DNA of 64,000 bases, from positions 148,826-212,825 of the forward strand of contig VXBM01001013.1 in the NCBI GenBank assembly GCA_013400155.1, given 5' to 3'. The first letter of the stretch is position 1. Every line of letters starts with the position of its first letter. This DNA is from Helopsaltes ochotensis. Taxonomy: Eukaryota > Chordata > Aves > Passeriformes > Locustellidae. Shown one piece after another: positions 51,900-62,869 of this stretch. Both the position numbers and the translations under genes were made by a program. Below the pieces are notes generated by a model that did no database searches, had not been told where the DNA came from, and saw only the letters and a program-made list of their open reading frames with translations.

Positions 51900-52740
51900 G
51901 CTGATGTTCGGGACCTCACTTGAAAGCATTCTTCTTCCATGTCACGTGATAGAGAAGAGAGCTGACAATCTGACTGTAATCTGGAATAAGCATCCTCCAA
52001 AAACCCACAGTGCCTAGGGTAGTCTGCATTTCCTTCCTGCTGGTTTGTGGGGACAGAACTGATATTTTGTTAATCGTGCCCATTAGATCTGACGATGTCC
52101 ATCTTGCCACTCCATTCCTAGAAACTGCATTTCCTGGGCAGGTTCCTTAACCTTCCTTTGGTTTGTGGCAAAACCAGCCTTCAGGAGGATTTGAATTATC
52201 TTTTCTTCTTTCTCAAAAAAACTCCTCTGCCATGTTCCCCCATACAGTGCTGTCACCAATGTACTTCAGATGTTCTGGAGCCTTGCCCTTTCCAATGCAG
52301 TGTGAATCAGTCCATGGCAAACAGTGGGGCTGTGTTCCCATCCCTGGGGCAGTCAGTTCCTGTGCACTGCACACCCCTCCAGGTGAAAGCAAACTGTGGC
52401 GTGCACTCTGCTGCCAGAGGAATGGGAATAAACATGTAGGTAATATTGACTGGCTGCCTCTGACTCCAGTTTATACTGAAACTCCAGCATGTCCAGCACA
52501 GCAGCCCTCAGTGATTGTATAACTTCATTCAGGCCACAACAGGCCACCATCAGTCTCCACTGGAGTTATGCACAGGCCGTATGGGGCTAGTGAGGGGTGA
52601 GAAAATCTTGCTGAGCACTCCCAGCTCTCCAGTTCATGGGTCATCCCATGTATGGTGTCCCGAAATCCTGGTCAGTACCATATTGCTGACAGGGCACTCT
52701 TGGGGTGGCCATCACTACCTGTTGTTCTTCAAGCCTCAGC
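51900..52740 (-). pseudogene. ERV pol: reverse transcriptase remnant, catalytically dead
   Basis: On the minus strand, in order: an N-terminal block ending GLNEVI (about 52500-52550), then LPQGWEHSPT (52321-52352), the catalytic box (52252-52263), and a thumb block with TTLGTVGFWRMLIPDYSQIV (about 51950-52030). These are the ordered conserved blocks of a retroviral reverse transcriptase. Damage visible: a TGA stop immediately before LPQG (52353-52355), a frameshift between LPQG and the catalytic box (about 52280-52295), further stops upstream, and YIGD where Y-x-D-D is needed, so the first metal-binding aspartate has become glycine. This fragment cannot make an active enzyme. Confidence 0.85.
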
Positions 52741-52859
52741 AGTCCTATAGCAGTCAAAGGATTCAGCTGTTTAATTTCCTGTCTCCACATTAGCTCTCCC
52801 AAAAGTAAGTGATGCCCTTTTGTGTTCTTGAAATGGGGTAATCTACACCAAGGATATAC

Positions 52860-53110
52860 ACAGGGCCTCTGGACCAGTCAGCATGGGGGGCTTTGCCACT
52901 CATTCCCAGTCAGGCTCACTTCAGTTTCCCTTACAGTCAGCTGTGGGGATACCCCTGTCAGCCCAGAAACAGATGGATTCTGCCCCTGCAAATCTTGATG
53001 GCATCAGGGTACATTGTGTGCCAGTGTCAACTAAAGCCTTGTACTCCTCTGGCTCTGCTGTGCCAGGCCATGGATCCACACAGTCCAACAGATCAAACTG
53101 ACTCTTTCCT
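52860..53110 (-). pseudogene. ERV aspartic protease remnant, D-T-G motif kept
   Basis: The minus strand reads EEYKALVDTGTQCTLMPS around 53000-53045, with the catalytic triad D-T-G at 53020-53028, the flap-side half of a retroviral aspartic protease that cleaves Gag-Pol. It continues towards SLTGNEWQ near 52900 after at least one frame change. Protease lies between gag (right) and reverse transcriptase (left), the normal retroviral order. The motif itself is intact but the surrounding frame is not continuous. Confidence 0.78.
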
Positions 53111-53159
53111 CCACCTGGCTAGAGGCAGGGTCCTCTAGTCCTTGTCATGGTATTTGTTG

Positions 53160-54385
53160 CTCACTTCTTATAAATATGAACTGGAGGTCCCTTCAAGGGG
53201 ATCAGACATAACATCATCCCTTTTATTCTGCCTGGGGGTTTGCCCTGAGCAACCACAGTGACATTTATCCCTGACAACTTTCCTGTGGTTGTTCTTCTTC
53301 CTCTCAACTCACCTACCCATGCTGCCAGGTTAGAGGTGGGTTTTCCATCCCTCCTCCTCATGTGTTCCCCATATTCAGGCAGTACAGTTACAGATTACCT
53401 TGTGGAGTGTACCCCCTCTCCCTAGCCAAGGGGTGCCTGCTCCTAATAGCAGAGATTGTTCTGTTCTGGTGTGATGGAAAATGAGTTCCTCTCTGAATTT
53501 CTGGTGGCCCTCTCAAATTTTTCTTCCAAGTTCTGGACATACTTGGCCATTTTTGTTTCCACAGACAAGGTGTGGACCTGTCAAGAGGCAGAGGCAGTGT
53601 CTTCACATAGGAGTTTGCTAGCCATAGCACTCACCTTGTCTGCTCTCTCCATCCACTGAACTGTTGCTAAGTAATGGTAATATATCTCTGGCTCAAGCTG
53701 TATGAATTTTGGCCTCATCTGTGATGAGCCCTGGACATGGACTTTTAGCAACTTGCTTGTCATCTGAAAAAATTATCTCCAGCAAAGCTATTTCTCTCAG
53801 GCAGTGGAATACCTCACTTCATGGTATTCCATGGCCTTGCTGTGCATAAGTGTCTTCCTTGCAAAGGTATCTTTCCTTCATACTTAAGTTGAATCACCTC
53901 CAGAGGTTGAGATGTTCTTGACTTTTCCCAGTTCCCTGATCAATAACCACATCCTGGAACAGGGATCCTAGCTGCCTTCCTTCGCTGCCATCTAGGTTCA
54001 TATCGTTGGCCACAGCACCCCAGGTTTGCAACAGCCAGCTCAATATGGACTCATGTCTGGCGGGGTAACTCTTTCTGCAGCTCACACAGGGAGAAGGATT
54101 GGATGACTACCACTGGCTCCATCTCTTCATTGGTGGTGAAGATCCAGACTCTTCTTCATCACTCTCCGTGTGAACTGACTTGGGCTTGGATTTCCTTTTC
54201 TGAGAAGGGGCAATTACTACTGCCTTGTCCTTCTGGTTCAGCTGCTGTTTGATTGACTGTGATACCGGTTGATTTGTTCTCCTTTCCCTCTCCCTGAAGG
54301 TGCTGTCCAGTGACAAATAGTATTCAATAAATCGTAGCCAGGACTCTGCATGTTGCATAAATTTATGCCTCTCTGGAAATGTCAC
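53160..54385 (-). pseudogene. ERV gag remnant
   Basis: A series of minus-strand frames (54107-54385, 53894-54085, 53581-53763, 53388-53630, 53161-53361) lies between leader and protease, where gag is expected. One piece has HESILSWLLQTWG and LGSLFQDVVIDQGTGKSQ, and another has RDGKPTSNLAAWVGELR; I recognise these as resembling Gag of avian endogenous retroviruses. The frames are mutually shifted and broken by stops. I see no CCHC zinc knuckle. Gag would build the virion core; this copy cannot be translated as one protein. Confidence 0.6.
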
Positions 54386-55108
54386 AACATTTTCCCTTCA
54401 CATACTTTATCATTTCAAAAGCATCCTGTAGTTGTTCAGGGGTGAATTCCCAAACCACTGGAGGAGAAAAGGCCTCTAAACACTAATCCATTTCCCCCAT
54501 TCCATGCCCGTCAGGATTACCCACCCCTGGGGCAGGACTCTGAACAGCTTCTCTTAAAATGTTTGGTTTTTTTTTTATCTCTGAACACAATAAATATAGT
54601 GTAGACCATGCAAACTACATGAAGGAACAGAGGAAGCATAGCAAAACTAGCAACAAGATGATTACATTATCCCTAGCATCCAGTGGGGAATACAACATTC
54701 TCAAAACCTGTTGTAACAGACCTGTAGGAGGAGAAGGAGGTGAAAGGCTGGGAAAAATCATCCTGTCCTATTCCCTCCACAGGCTGAGTGTGATTATTAA
54801 TGAACTCCCACAGGTAGCAGCCAAGGCCAGATCAAATACCACCAAATACACATTTCAAATGAACCTCATTTCCCCTGATGTTATCATGCCATAAACTGAT
54901 TATCACATAGTATATTAAAAAAGAACAATCTTGATTCCTCTACCTGGTTTGAGAAGGAGCACCATGATGGGCAAATAATTCCACACATACAGACACAAGT
55001 ATAGGGTTAGGTACCACACCCACATGAATAGACTCAGCAACATGGTGACCAGGGAGTTCTGTACTCTATATACTTTAATCCAAATTGTGACTTTAACTTC
55101 TCTCTTGT
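54386..55108 (-). other. Proviral 5' leader region
   Basis: Sequence between the primer-binding site and the first gag-like frame. In retroviruses this carries packaging and splice-donor signals; I cannot pinpoint either here. A plus-strand frame of 111 codons (54559-54894) runs antisense to it and is not a gene. Confidence 0.5.
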
Positions 55109-55126
55109 GCCCCTCATTGGGTGCCA
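55109..55126 (-). promoter_or_regulatory. Primer-binding site, tRNA-Lys-like
   Basis: On the minus strand the 18 bases TGGCACCCAATGAGGGGC begin 4 bases inside the 5' LTR edge. This matches the binding site for the 3' end of tRNA-Lys1,2 (TGGCGCCCAACGTGGGGC) at 15 of 18 positions. The position next to the LTR, the TGG start and the orientation fix the polarity of the provirus. The three differences could be decay or a related primer tRNA. Confidence 0.78.
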
Positions 55127-55130
55127 AAGA

Positions 55131-55910
55131 TGTCCTGGGTTTAAAAACTCAATGGAGAAATTAGGGCCACTCAAGCCATCCCCTTTTCTATAATGAGAAA
55201 TAAATTCTAAGGGAGATTGAAGTTGAATCACAATTTAATAAGAGGCTCGCAAGAAACACAGCAATAACAATAAATGATTGTACAAAAAGAAAATGGTGTA
55301 ACCAACTAAAGATATCACCTGCTTCCCCCCGAGGACAAAACCCAAATGGTGGCTGTCCCCAGGCTGGCTGCCACGTGGAGCCCGGGAGAGCAAAGGCAGC
55401 CCGCCAGAGATGTTCTTACAGCTCAAGCTTCTCCTCCTCCCAGCTTGGCAACAATGGAAGAACAGGGCCGGAACAAAACCTGGGGAGCTTGCTTGGCCCA
55501 AAAACTCTTCTTCCAAGCTGCTGTGGTGGTGTTTCTTTTTCTCTTTCTCTTTCTCCCTCTCTCTCAGCACTAACAAGCAGCTGGGCCCCAGCAGGCTTTG
55601 GCTACACACGGCTTGGCTGGGCTGGCATTGTCCTGGTGCTCCATTTTCCGTGGCAACCTCCCACAGAGGCGCTGTTTTTTCAAGGCTTGGACTCCATGGG
55701 GCTGAAAAAATGCCAAGCTGGGGACCTGCGGTGACAGTGGTGCCATCCAGGCAGCCCATACCTCTCCCCAGCACCAGGCCACCCTTCCTCTTCCCCCTGC
55801 TGCCTTAAAAAGACAGTCCTCTAAAGATGACCTAGGGGACTGTAGAATGCACAGTTTTGGTCTCCCTCACATAATGCTATGCTCTGCCTCCTGTCCCTGT
55901 AACTAGGACA
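55131..55910 (-). repeat. 5' LTR of the provirus, full length
   Basis: On the minus strand the LTR starts TGTCCTAGTTACAGGG and ends AACCCAGGACA (inverted repeat TGTCCTRG/CCCAGGACA), 780 bp. The plus-strand left 360 bp are shared with the truncated 3' LTR; the right 420 bp are the U3 half, present only here. A minus-strand ATTAAA at about 55235-55240 occupies the place where the 3' LTR has AGTAAA and is a plausible poly(A) signal. A CTTTCT-rich pyrimidine tract lies at about 55529-55566. Confidence 0.87.
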
Positions 55911-56941
55911 ACCTGCATATACTACATGTTGATCATCAGATGGGAAGTGTTCTACTTTGTTTCTCAGCAATACTTTGTACTCAGTTTTTATTGTCTGTGA
56001 TAAAAGCTCCACCTCATTATTATCCTAGGATTTGGGTGACAGTAGAGAATGCATCACAGCAAAGCTAAAGCCTAGCTGAGAGCAATTTTACTATTAGAGG
56101 CACAATTACTGTCCATTACAAATTCCAGGAATGAACACAAACATAACTTTAATAGGTGACTATGTTGCAGCAGCATGCAGAGAAAAATGGCATCCCTCCC
56201 TCAGCACAGAAGAACAAAGAAATAAATAAAAGACTTTTGGTTGCATGCTCTGTATTGAACTCAGGCAGTCCTGAAGGCATTTGGCTCTTCAGTGAAAAGC
56301 AGCCTGGCTCCTCTCTCTGTTTCTGTTTCACTTGATTTAGTAGACTATTTCAGGCTCCTGTCCTGCCTAGTTAGGCACCTGCACAGAATGCAGTTAGCTC
56401 CAGTCAGTCTACCTGGGATCTCTGGTTCCTGTTCGCCATGGAAGTGTCAGTGTACCAGGGTTGTGTCTGACTCTTTGCATCCACTCTTCTTGTTCCAGAG
56501 AAAGGATGGGTGCTTGTGGGAACACTTGGACACTCCTCAGCCCAGAGTATAACTGGAGCTGAAAGGGATTTTTTTTTCTGTTTAAATAGCAGCAACTGAA
56601 GCTTAACTGAAGTTGTTTGCATTTGCTTTCTTTTCACAGTTCAATTATTACTGCTTTAAAGAAAGCTTTTTATTTTTCAGTAGAAATGAAACTTGGACCA
56701 AGGGGCCATTTCAGGAAAATACTCCCTTATCCCAACAGCTCTCAAGTAAATTCCTGATTTTAAACAATTGCCCAAATGCCGTTGACTCTCCATCTCCTAA
56801 GAGTTGTTTAGGCAAGTGAATGAAGCAGGTCAGAAACAAATATGAAGCTGAAAAAAAAAATCAATCAATTTACATTGTCTATAGCCAGAGAACAGCACAA
56901 ATGCTGAGGAAGAGGTAAGTGCTGAAACTCAAACTGATCTT

Positions 56942-56959
56942 CCCCCCCCCACCCCCCCC
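56942..56959. repeat. Poly-C tract interrupted by one A
   Basis: About nine C, one A, eight C. The complementary strand is a long G tract that could fold as an imperfect quadruplex, and the tract is expected to be unstable in length and hard to sequence. Confidence 0.9.
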
Positions 56960-58213
56960 TAGCAAAACTATTTAATTTAAATAATTTCAAAGTTACATTT
57001 TGGATAAAAAATACACACACAGTACAGTTCCTGTTCTGTTATGAATATCTCTTTATATCCCACTTGTGTGCATGAAGAGTACTAAAAGGAAGGCTCTTGA
57101 AGAATGGAGACTTCAGAGAAGGCCCTTGAAGTCTCTAATACCTAACTTGGCCCAGGTTCTCATTTTCTTGCAACTTCAGTAATTCATCCAGCTATTGCAA
57201 GAACGGGGAAGCTGTGTATACAGGTTCTAGACAACATAATTTCCATGCCCACATTTTGTAACTTTTAAATTAATTTCAGTTCTTGAAGTAACAATATTAA
57301 CGTAATTTGTTGCAAAATTTTAATCATACATGATACTTTAGCTACCTAGACATTTGTATTTGAATAACTGTATAAGGTTACTCATTAGAGCAGGATCTCC
57401 AACTATAACTGACTGGTTTTCTTTCCCAGATGTCTGTCCTCCTGTCCTTGAGTTCCCTTTAGTGCGTTGTTTATAGCATTATGATCATATGAAATACAAA
57501 AGCTTTTCTGAGGGAATAATGGAGAAATTGTCTTCTGTGCCTTCTTTTCCAATAGAGGATCAGCAGCTCAAATATTTTTTGCACTCAGGCATTGTGGCTG
57601 TGAGTGACCCTGGGCAGGGGTTGAGTGGACGAGCTCAGAGGAGTGGTGTGCTGGGGCATGGCATGGGCACGGGTGCTTTGTGCTTCACACAGTTATGCCC
57701 TGTCCAGGTGTTACTGCAGACCTCTGGCCTTAGAAGTCAAGGCTGTGGCCACTAAATACAATTCAGGAGCAGAACAAGGGCAGGGAGTTGATGGTTGAAA
57801 CTTCTTATCACTGCCACTGACTTAAGCAGGGTTCTGGCAAATCACCTGTTGTTCCATTTGTAAAAAAGGAGTAACTACAGCCTAACATGTTATAGTGAGC
57901 CTCAGCTGAACTGTGGTGATGTGCTAACATTAAAGAACATGGTCTATAAAGCAGTGTAGAAAACAGTGCAAGTGCCTGGGATCAGTGCAATAGACTTTCT
58001 CTGGGTGAATGACATAAAGGTGTAAGTAGTGAGTTTTGATTTGTTTTTAATGTAAAGTTCACCTATTCAATGAATTTTGCATGAATGCATTGCAGGCACT
58101 CTGCCTGTTGTCAGCATTTACATCTGTAAATGTGAATGTCCAAGACATAGTTCATGGTGTTAGTTCTTATTTTACTTCATGGGAAAAAGAAATAGAACAA
58201 GGAGTTAAGTGCC

Positions 58214-58228
58214 TTTTTTTTTTTTTTT
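58214..58228. repeat. Poly-T run of 15
   Basis: A homopolymer run; could be the complement of an old retroposon poly(A) tail, but no element is recognised beside it. Confidence 0.85.
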
Positions 58229-58549
58229 AATTCTGTGTCAATAATCCAACTAGCTTAAATGTATATTTATTCTATGTTGGAAATGCAAACTATTCAGAAT
58301 GCTATGAGAGCTATGAAAAACACAGGGCTTGGAAAACTGGCAGTTTTTGTGGTTTTGGGGTTTTGAGTAAAGTTTCACAACCAATCAGCCCAGAATAATG
58401 TCCGGTAAAGGCATTTCTGCTTGTTAGTCTATTTATTTATTTACTTTGGCATTGTGAGGCAAGGCAAGACACATTTGGAGGAAGGTCAGTGAAAATACTC
58501 CAGATGTACCCAAGGGGCTGATGCTGGAAAGTGCTGAGGTCCTGCTGCA

Positions 58550-59930
58550 GTTGAGGAGGTGCTCAGCACCCCTCTGAGTCCATGGTCAGCCAGGAGCAGG
58601 CTGGAACACAACCTGCCTGCTCGGGCAGCGCGGGCACTCACAGCCTTCCCAAGGAATTTGCACAGACAGCAAAATCAATGTTGGGTCCATTTGACTTTGG
58701 TTTGGTGGCCGCTGGATTCTGTGTGTCTCCTTCTCTGCTGGTGGCCCTGATCTCATCTGCATCACTGCAGACCTACCCTCTGTTTGATGCTGTGTGCTTT
58801 CCAGCAGCCTTCCCATCGAGGCACCCAGCCTGCCCCCGTGGCCCAGCATGAACTATTTCACTGGGCACTGGCAGAGACTTTGAAGACAGTGGATGCAGTC
58901 TGTGGTTCCTGTCCCCACTCCCCAGAATGGGCTAACATGCCATACAGTATTTTGCTCCTGGGTTTATGTCCTTGGGGTATTAGGATGACTCGAGTTCAGG
59001 AGAGGAGATCTCCCAGGGACAATGTGTTTGCTCAATGGTTTGTTCAGCTCATTCTGGGGATTTCCAGTGGGAAAGGCTCCCCCTGCTCAGCTGTCACTGG
59101 CTGTACTGCCCAAGGGGGGGATGGAGGATGGCTCCAAAGGGACTTCAGTGTTTGCTGGGGAACACATGCAGTCCTGGGGGTCACAGATAGTTGTCCCACT
59201 CGTGGTCACCCTGTCTTGCTTACAGTGGTGCCGAAGCCCCAGTGCCACAGGGAGCCCAGCTGTGCTGCCAGCAGAGCCCACGTGAGCCCCACGTGGGGCT
59301 GTGCTCGGCTCTGGGGCCAGCAGCTTTGTGTGCAAGGTCCAAATCAGGGCTGCTTTCCTCTGCAGCTTCTGTTTGTGTCCTTGAGCGTGACACATGGGGC
59401 AAATATTCACCACCAGGAGGCCTCTGGAGAGGAACAAACAGTTCAGAGAAGCAAGGGCTACTTCCCCATCCTGCAGCAGTCCCCCAGCCCCTGCCCCCTG
59501 GCAGGGTCTCCACGGGCCTCTCCGCAGCCATAGACCCAGAGAGCATCACATGCCAAGGAGGATTCGGCATTTTGTTGTGACCGCCACCAGCCTTGCCAGC
59601 GGGCCTTGCGGCACACCAGGGCACCAAGGGGACACATGGTCAGAGATACCAAGCAGCAGCAGCACTCCGGCTCTGGAAGATCCCAGAGGAGAATCCGCGG
59701 CGATTTCCTGAGAGCACTGCCACCTTGTGTCTGTCCATCCCGTGCTGTGGCACTGCCACGTCCCGGCAGAGACCAGCACAGGTGCTACCTACGAGAAATC
59801 AGATCACTTCATGGCCTGAGGTAGCTGTGGGACACTGCTGGCTGTCCCCTCCACTGGCATCTCTCTCATGACAGCTGCCTGCCCGTGCAGCACTGTCCAC
59901 AACACTCCCTCACATGAGACCAGGGTGACA
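58550..59930. other. GC-rich block with the longest open frame of the window; unrecognised
   Basis: This block is clearly richer in G, C and CpG than both flanks. The plus strand carries a frame of 249 codons (58784-59533), and several overlapping frames of 90-135 codons occur on both strands, as expected where stops are scarce because of GC content. The 249-residue translation is rich in Ser, Cys, Pro and Gly, has no signal peptide or domain that I recognise, and no clear splice pattern. It may be an unassigned retroelement or LTR part, a lineage-specific transcript or a GC-rich regulatory region. Not called as a gene. Confidence 0.3.
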
Positions 59931-62384
59931 GAGCAGAGCGCAGGCTGCATGTCCAGACAGCATAAGGAGCCTGGAATCCCACCAGCAGTCCTATCCAGTA
60001 GCTGATGGCTCCCTGAAACATGGGAAGAGAGGCTAGAGTGTTTGGTTCTCTTCTTTAACCTGAAATGCCAATTGTAGTTCTCCCCATCCTTTCCTGGGTG
60101 CCCAAACAGATTGTTCAGAGCTGCATGTTTCCATCAGGCACATTCTGCACTACATTAGTTTAATGGCACTGTCACTATGAATTGCAAACTTTCTCAGCTC
60201 CCCCCTGTGCTGGTGAAACATGGCAGCATAAGGAACATCTGTTCTCTTACCCTTTGCTGGAAATGGGAAACATCATATTGCATTTTTGTTATTAGCCTTA
60301 TTTGGATGCCAGTGGTTTTGTTTCTAAACACATCAAGGCAGCTGAATAACCTTAATTGAGTACTACAGAAAAAAAATGGTTTCATGCAAATGTGGCTGCC
60401 AGCATAATTATTAGGACAATACTGAACTTCTATTCCTGAGATCGGTTCCAGTTCCTTGGTTTTTATATTGCTCCCTTGCTGCTGAATTTCATTATAAACA
60501 TCTCCACAAAAACTGATCTATAGTTAGGCAGTAAACAAGTTAAGTCCTTAATTTTTGACATTAAAAGCCAAACAAACCTAATCATTACAAATATGAATTT
60601 CAGCCTTTATTTATACACAAAATAGTTACCCAGTTTTCATTAGGGATAACTACCACAGGTAAAACTCTGCCTTATATGACTCTAAACAGGCTCCAAGATT
60701 TTTGGTGCAAGTTCTTTAAAGACAACAGATTTTGCAGCTCCTATGGAAGATGACAGTATGTATAAATAGAATCAATTTAATAATTCCCAGATTTAATTAT
60801 GATGGATTCATTGTTATTGCATGATCAACCACAGCACACAATGGCAATTAAGCAGAGCACATATATACAAGTCTCTAGTACACCCATTGTATAGAATCAT
60901 TTCATTATTAAGCCTGAGGGCAAGTCAGAGAAAAAGACTACAGTAAGAGTATAAAAAGTGACAGAATCTGCTCCAATAACTTTGCTGGTGTCATTCTGTG
61001 CTGCAAGGTACACGCATCCTTCGTGATATGCATACCTTTAATGGGCCTTCATAAAAATACTGCACTTTTATCACATCTGTTTTACCAGCATACTAGAGCA
61101 TTCCAGGAAACTGCTAGCCAGTTGTGGCATGCTCTGTTTTTGGTAGATTTACCTAGGTTTGGAGAGGTCTTTGGTGAAACCTGAACATCAGGCTACTGGT
61201 GTAAATGATGGGGAGGCCTTTTGCCCTGATGATTTAATTAGGTTTTATTTTCTTTTGGACCCACAGCAGAATTCAAGGCTGTTTTGGGTCATACATGAAA
61301 TATGTTTGGTATAATTCCTAGGAAAAATGTGCTCATTTTCACAGAACAATTGTATCTAGTGTCACACTGGTAACAGTTTCTCTTTAAGAAAGGCAGACTG
61401 TAAAACCAGTAATCCTGGCCAGGTCAGAATTGTGTTATATCAGCAGAACTTGTGTGGGGAAGCTTGCACAGCACGTGCCTGCCCTGTCTGGCTCAGTCCA
61501 TCGTCTTCACAACTAATAACATTTACTCCAAATTTAAAGAGGCGCAAAGTTCAGCAAGCCAGATTTAGTCTGGGGGTATCTTTACTAAAGCCAGTGAAGC
61601 TTGTAAACTTGGCCTGATATTTGGTGTTGGAGGAGTGAATATAAGAACTATTTTTCAAGTGTTTGTTTTCTTTTTTACAATCACAGAATAAGGCAATTTT
61701 CAGCAAAGTGTTGCACGCAACTGCTCTCAAAGCGTAAGTCACAAAGGATGCTGGACATGAGTTTTGGTTTAATTAATACTAGAAGTTTCCACTAGGTTTG
61801 TGCTCATTTCTGTCTCACCCAATATCTCCTCTCTGAGAAACAGAATCCCTGGATACTCTAAGTAGTCTGGTCCTTTGAAGTTGGAAATTTGTATTGACGG
61901 TACCCTATGCTAGTGGGGGTATGTACTTATTTTCTTCATAAAATTCATATTTCCCTAAAGCTTTATCCATTGGTATTGTTGCACATAGTGCAATAATGTA
62001 GTGTAATTATCAGCTAATCAATTAAACTCAGGCCTGGGCCACAACACAGACTTGCCTATGCTTCTACCAATTAAAAAAATGGCAAAACTGCCTGTGAATT
62101 TTTGTATGAGTTGATATTAGCCAGTTGCATATGCTACAGCCAAACACTGAGAATGTAGAACAAGTGCCACCCTGACAAGGGAAGACTGTTGTGGCAGAAT
62201 TTGTTCAGTACTTTGCTTGGCCTATTTTATTCTATTTTAACAAATCTGCATTAGTAAGTTTACAGTGGTTTGTAGGTTGAGTACAGTGTGTGCTATGCTA
62301 TATTTGTGATTTGTTACTGGTAAACAGTCCTGAATGCACTATTTGCAGAGCCTAAGTAGACCTTCCATGCAGTCCAGCATGATG
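59931..62384. other. AT-rich non-coding stretch, no gene seen
   Basis: Short frames only; no recognised repeat, RNA gene or exon. Confidence 0.6.
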
Positions 62385-62869
62385 TGTTTCCCGTCGTCAC
62401 CTTTGGAGTTTGATGTTGAGAACACAGAACCAAGGTCTCTTGGAGCTAGAGTTTGTGACCACCTGTTTTATTAATCAAAGAGGGAAAATTCAATGCAAGC
62501 AGGGCATTGCAGAGTCCTCAGATGACAAATTGTTGAATAATCCCATTTTTTAAATCTTTGCAATGAGATTTCTGTCTTGGGGAATGTATCTGAGACCCTC
62601 CCTCTCCTCTGACCAAGCCAGTTCCTCGGAGTTCGCCTGGGCTGTGACTTGTGCTTCCAGGCCAGCGTTACCACTCGCTGTACTGGGGTGCCCTTGACTT
62701 CCCCAGGCCAAGCAGGGGTGATGGGAGTCTCACAGAGTGTGCTGGTGCCACTTGCTCCCTTCTCCTTTGCAGCCCAGAGCAGGGGTGCCACGCTGGATGC
62801 CCCAGCAAGGGTAGCTGGCACTGCCAGCACAAGTTGCTCCATTGCAGAGGCGGGACAGAACAGGAAACA
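62385..62869 (-). mobile_element. Probable solo LTR, minus strand
   Basis: The left edge TGTTTCCCGTCG and right edge CAGGAAACA form an inverted terminal repeat (TGTTTCC/GGAAACA). On the minus strand an AATAAA (62467-62472 as TTTATT on the plus strand) lies about 85 bp before the 3' end, and the upstream half is GC-rich, as in an LTR with U3 promoter, R and short U5. Length 485 bp. Flanks ATGATG and, one base offset, GTGGTG are similar but not identical, so a target duplication is unproven. It differs in sequence from the other LTRs in the window. The 159-codon minus frame 62471-62950 overlaps it and is not called. Confidence 0.52.

Larger units (their letters stand above)
50189..55910 (-). 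mobile_element. Defective, mosaic endogenous retrovirus (LTR-gag-pro-pol remnant)
   Basis: A minus-strand provirus: 5' LTR at 55131-55910, primer-binding site, leader, gag remnant, protease, reverse transcriptase and start of RNase H running right to left, and a truncated 3' LTR at 50189-50551. The outer edges carry TGTC (left, plus strand) and GACA (right). The sequence ACCT sits immediately outside both ends (50185-50188 and 55911-55914), consistent with a 4-bp target duplication. Integrase, env, the polypurine tract and the U3 of the 3' LTR are missing; in their place lies foreign sequence (50552 to about 51207) that looks like a plus-strand LTR of another family. Coding regions are broken by stops and frameshifts, so it cannot encode virus. 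Class is uncertain: polymerase resembles avian ERVL/ERV1-type copies, the 4-bp duplication favours ERV1, and the primer site favours tRNA-Lys. Confidence 0.87.
55915..58549. other. AT-rich non-coding stretch with homopolymer tracts
   Basis: No exon or repeat family recognised. A C-rich tract (56942-56959) and a 15-base T run (58214-58228) are listed separately. Confidence 0.55.

Noticed and set aside
59087..59437. Minus-strand CPMCHAQGH motif resembling a retroviral zinc knuckle
   Set aside because: The fourth ligand of C-X2-C-X4-H-X4-C is missing and no other gag feature is near.
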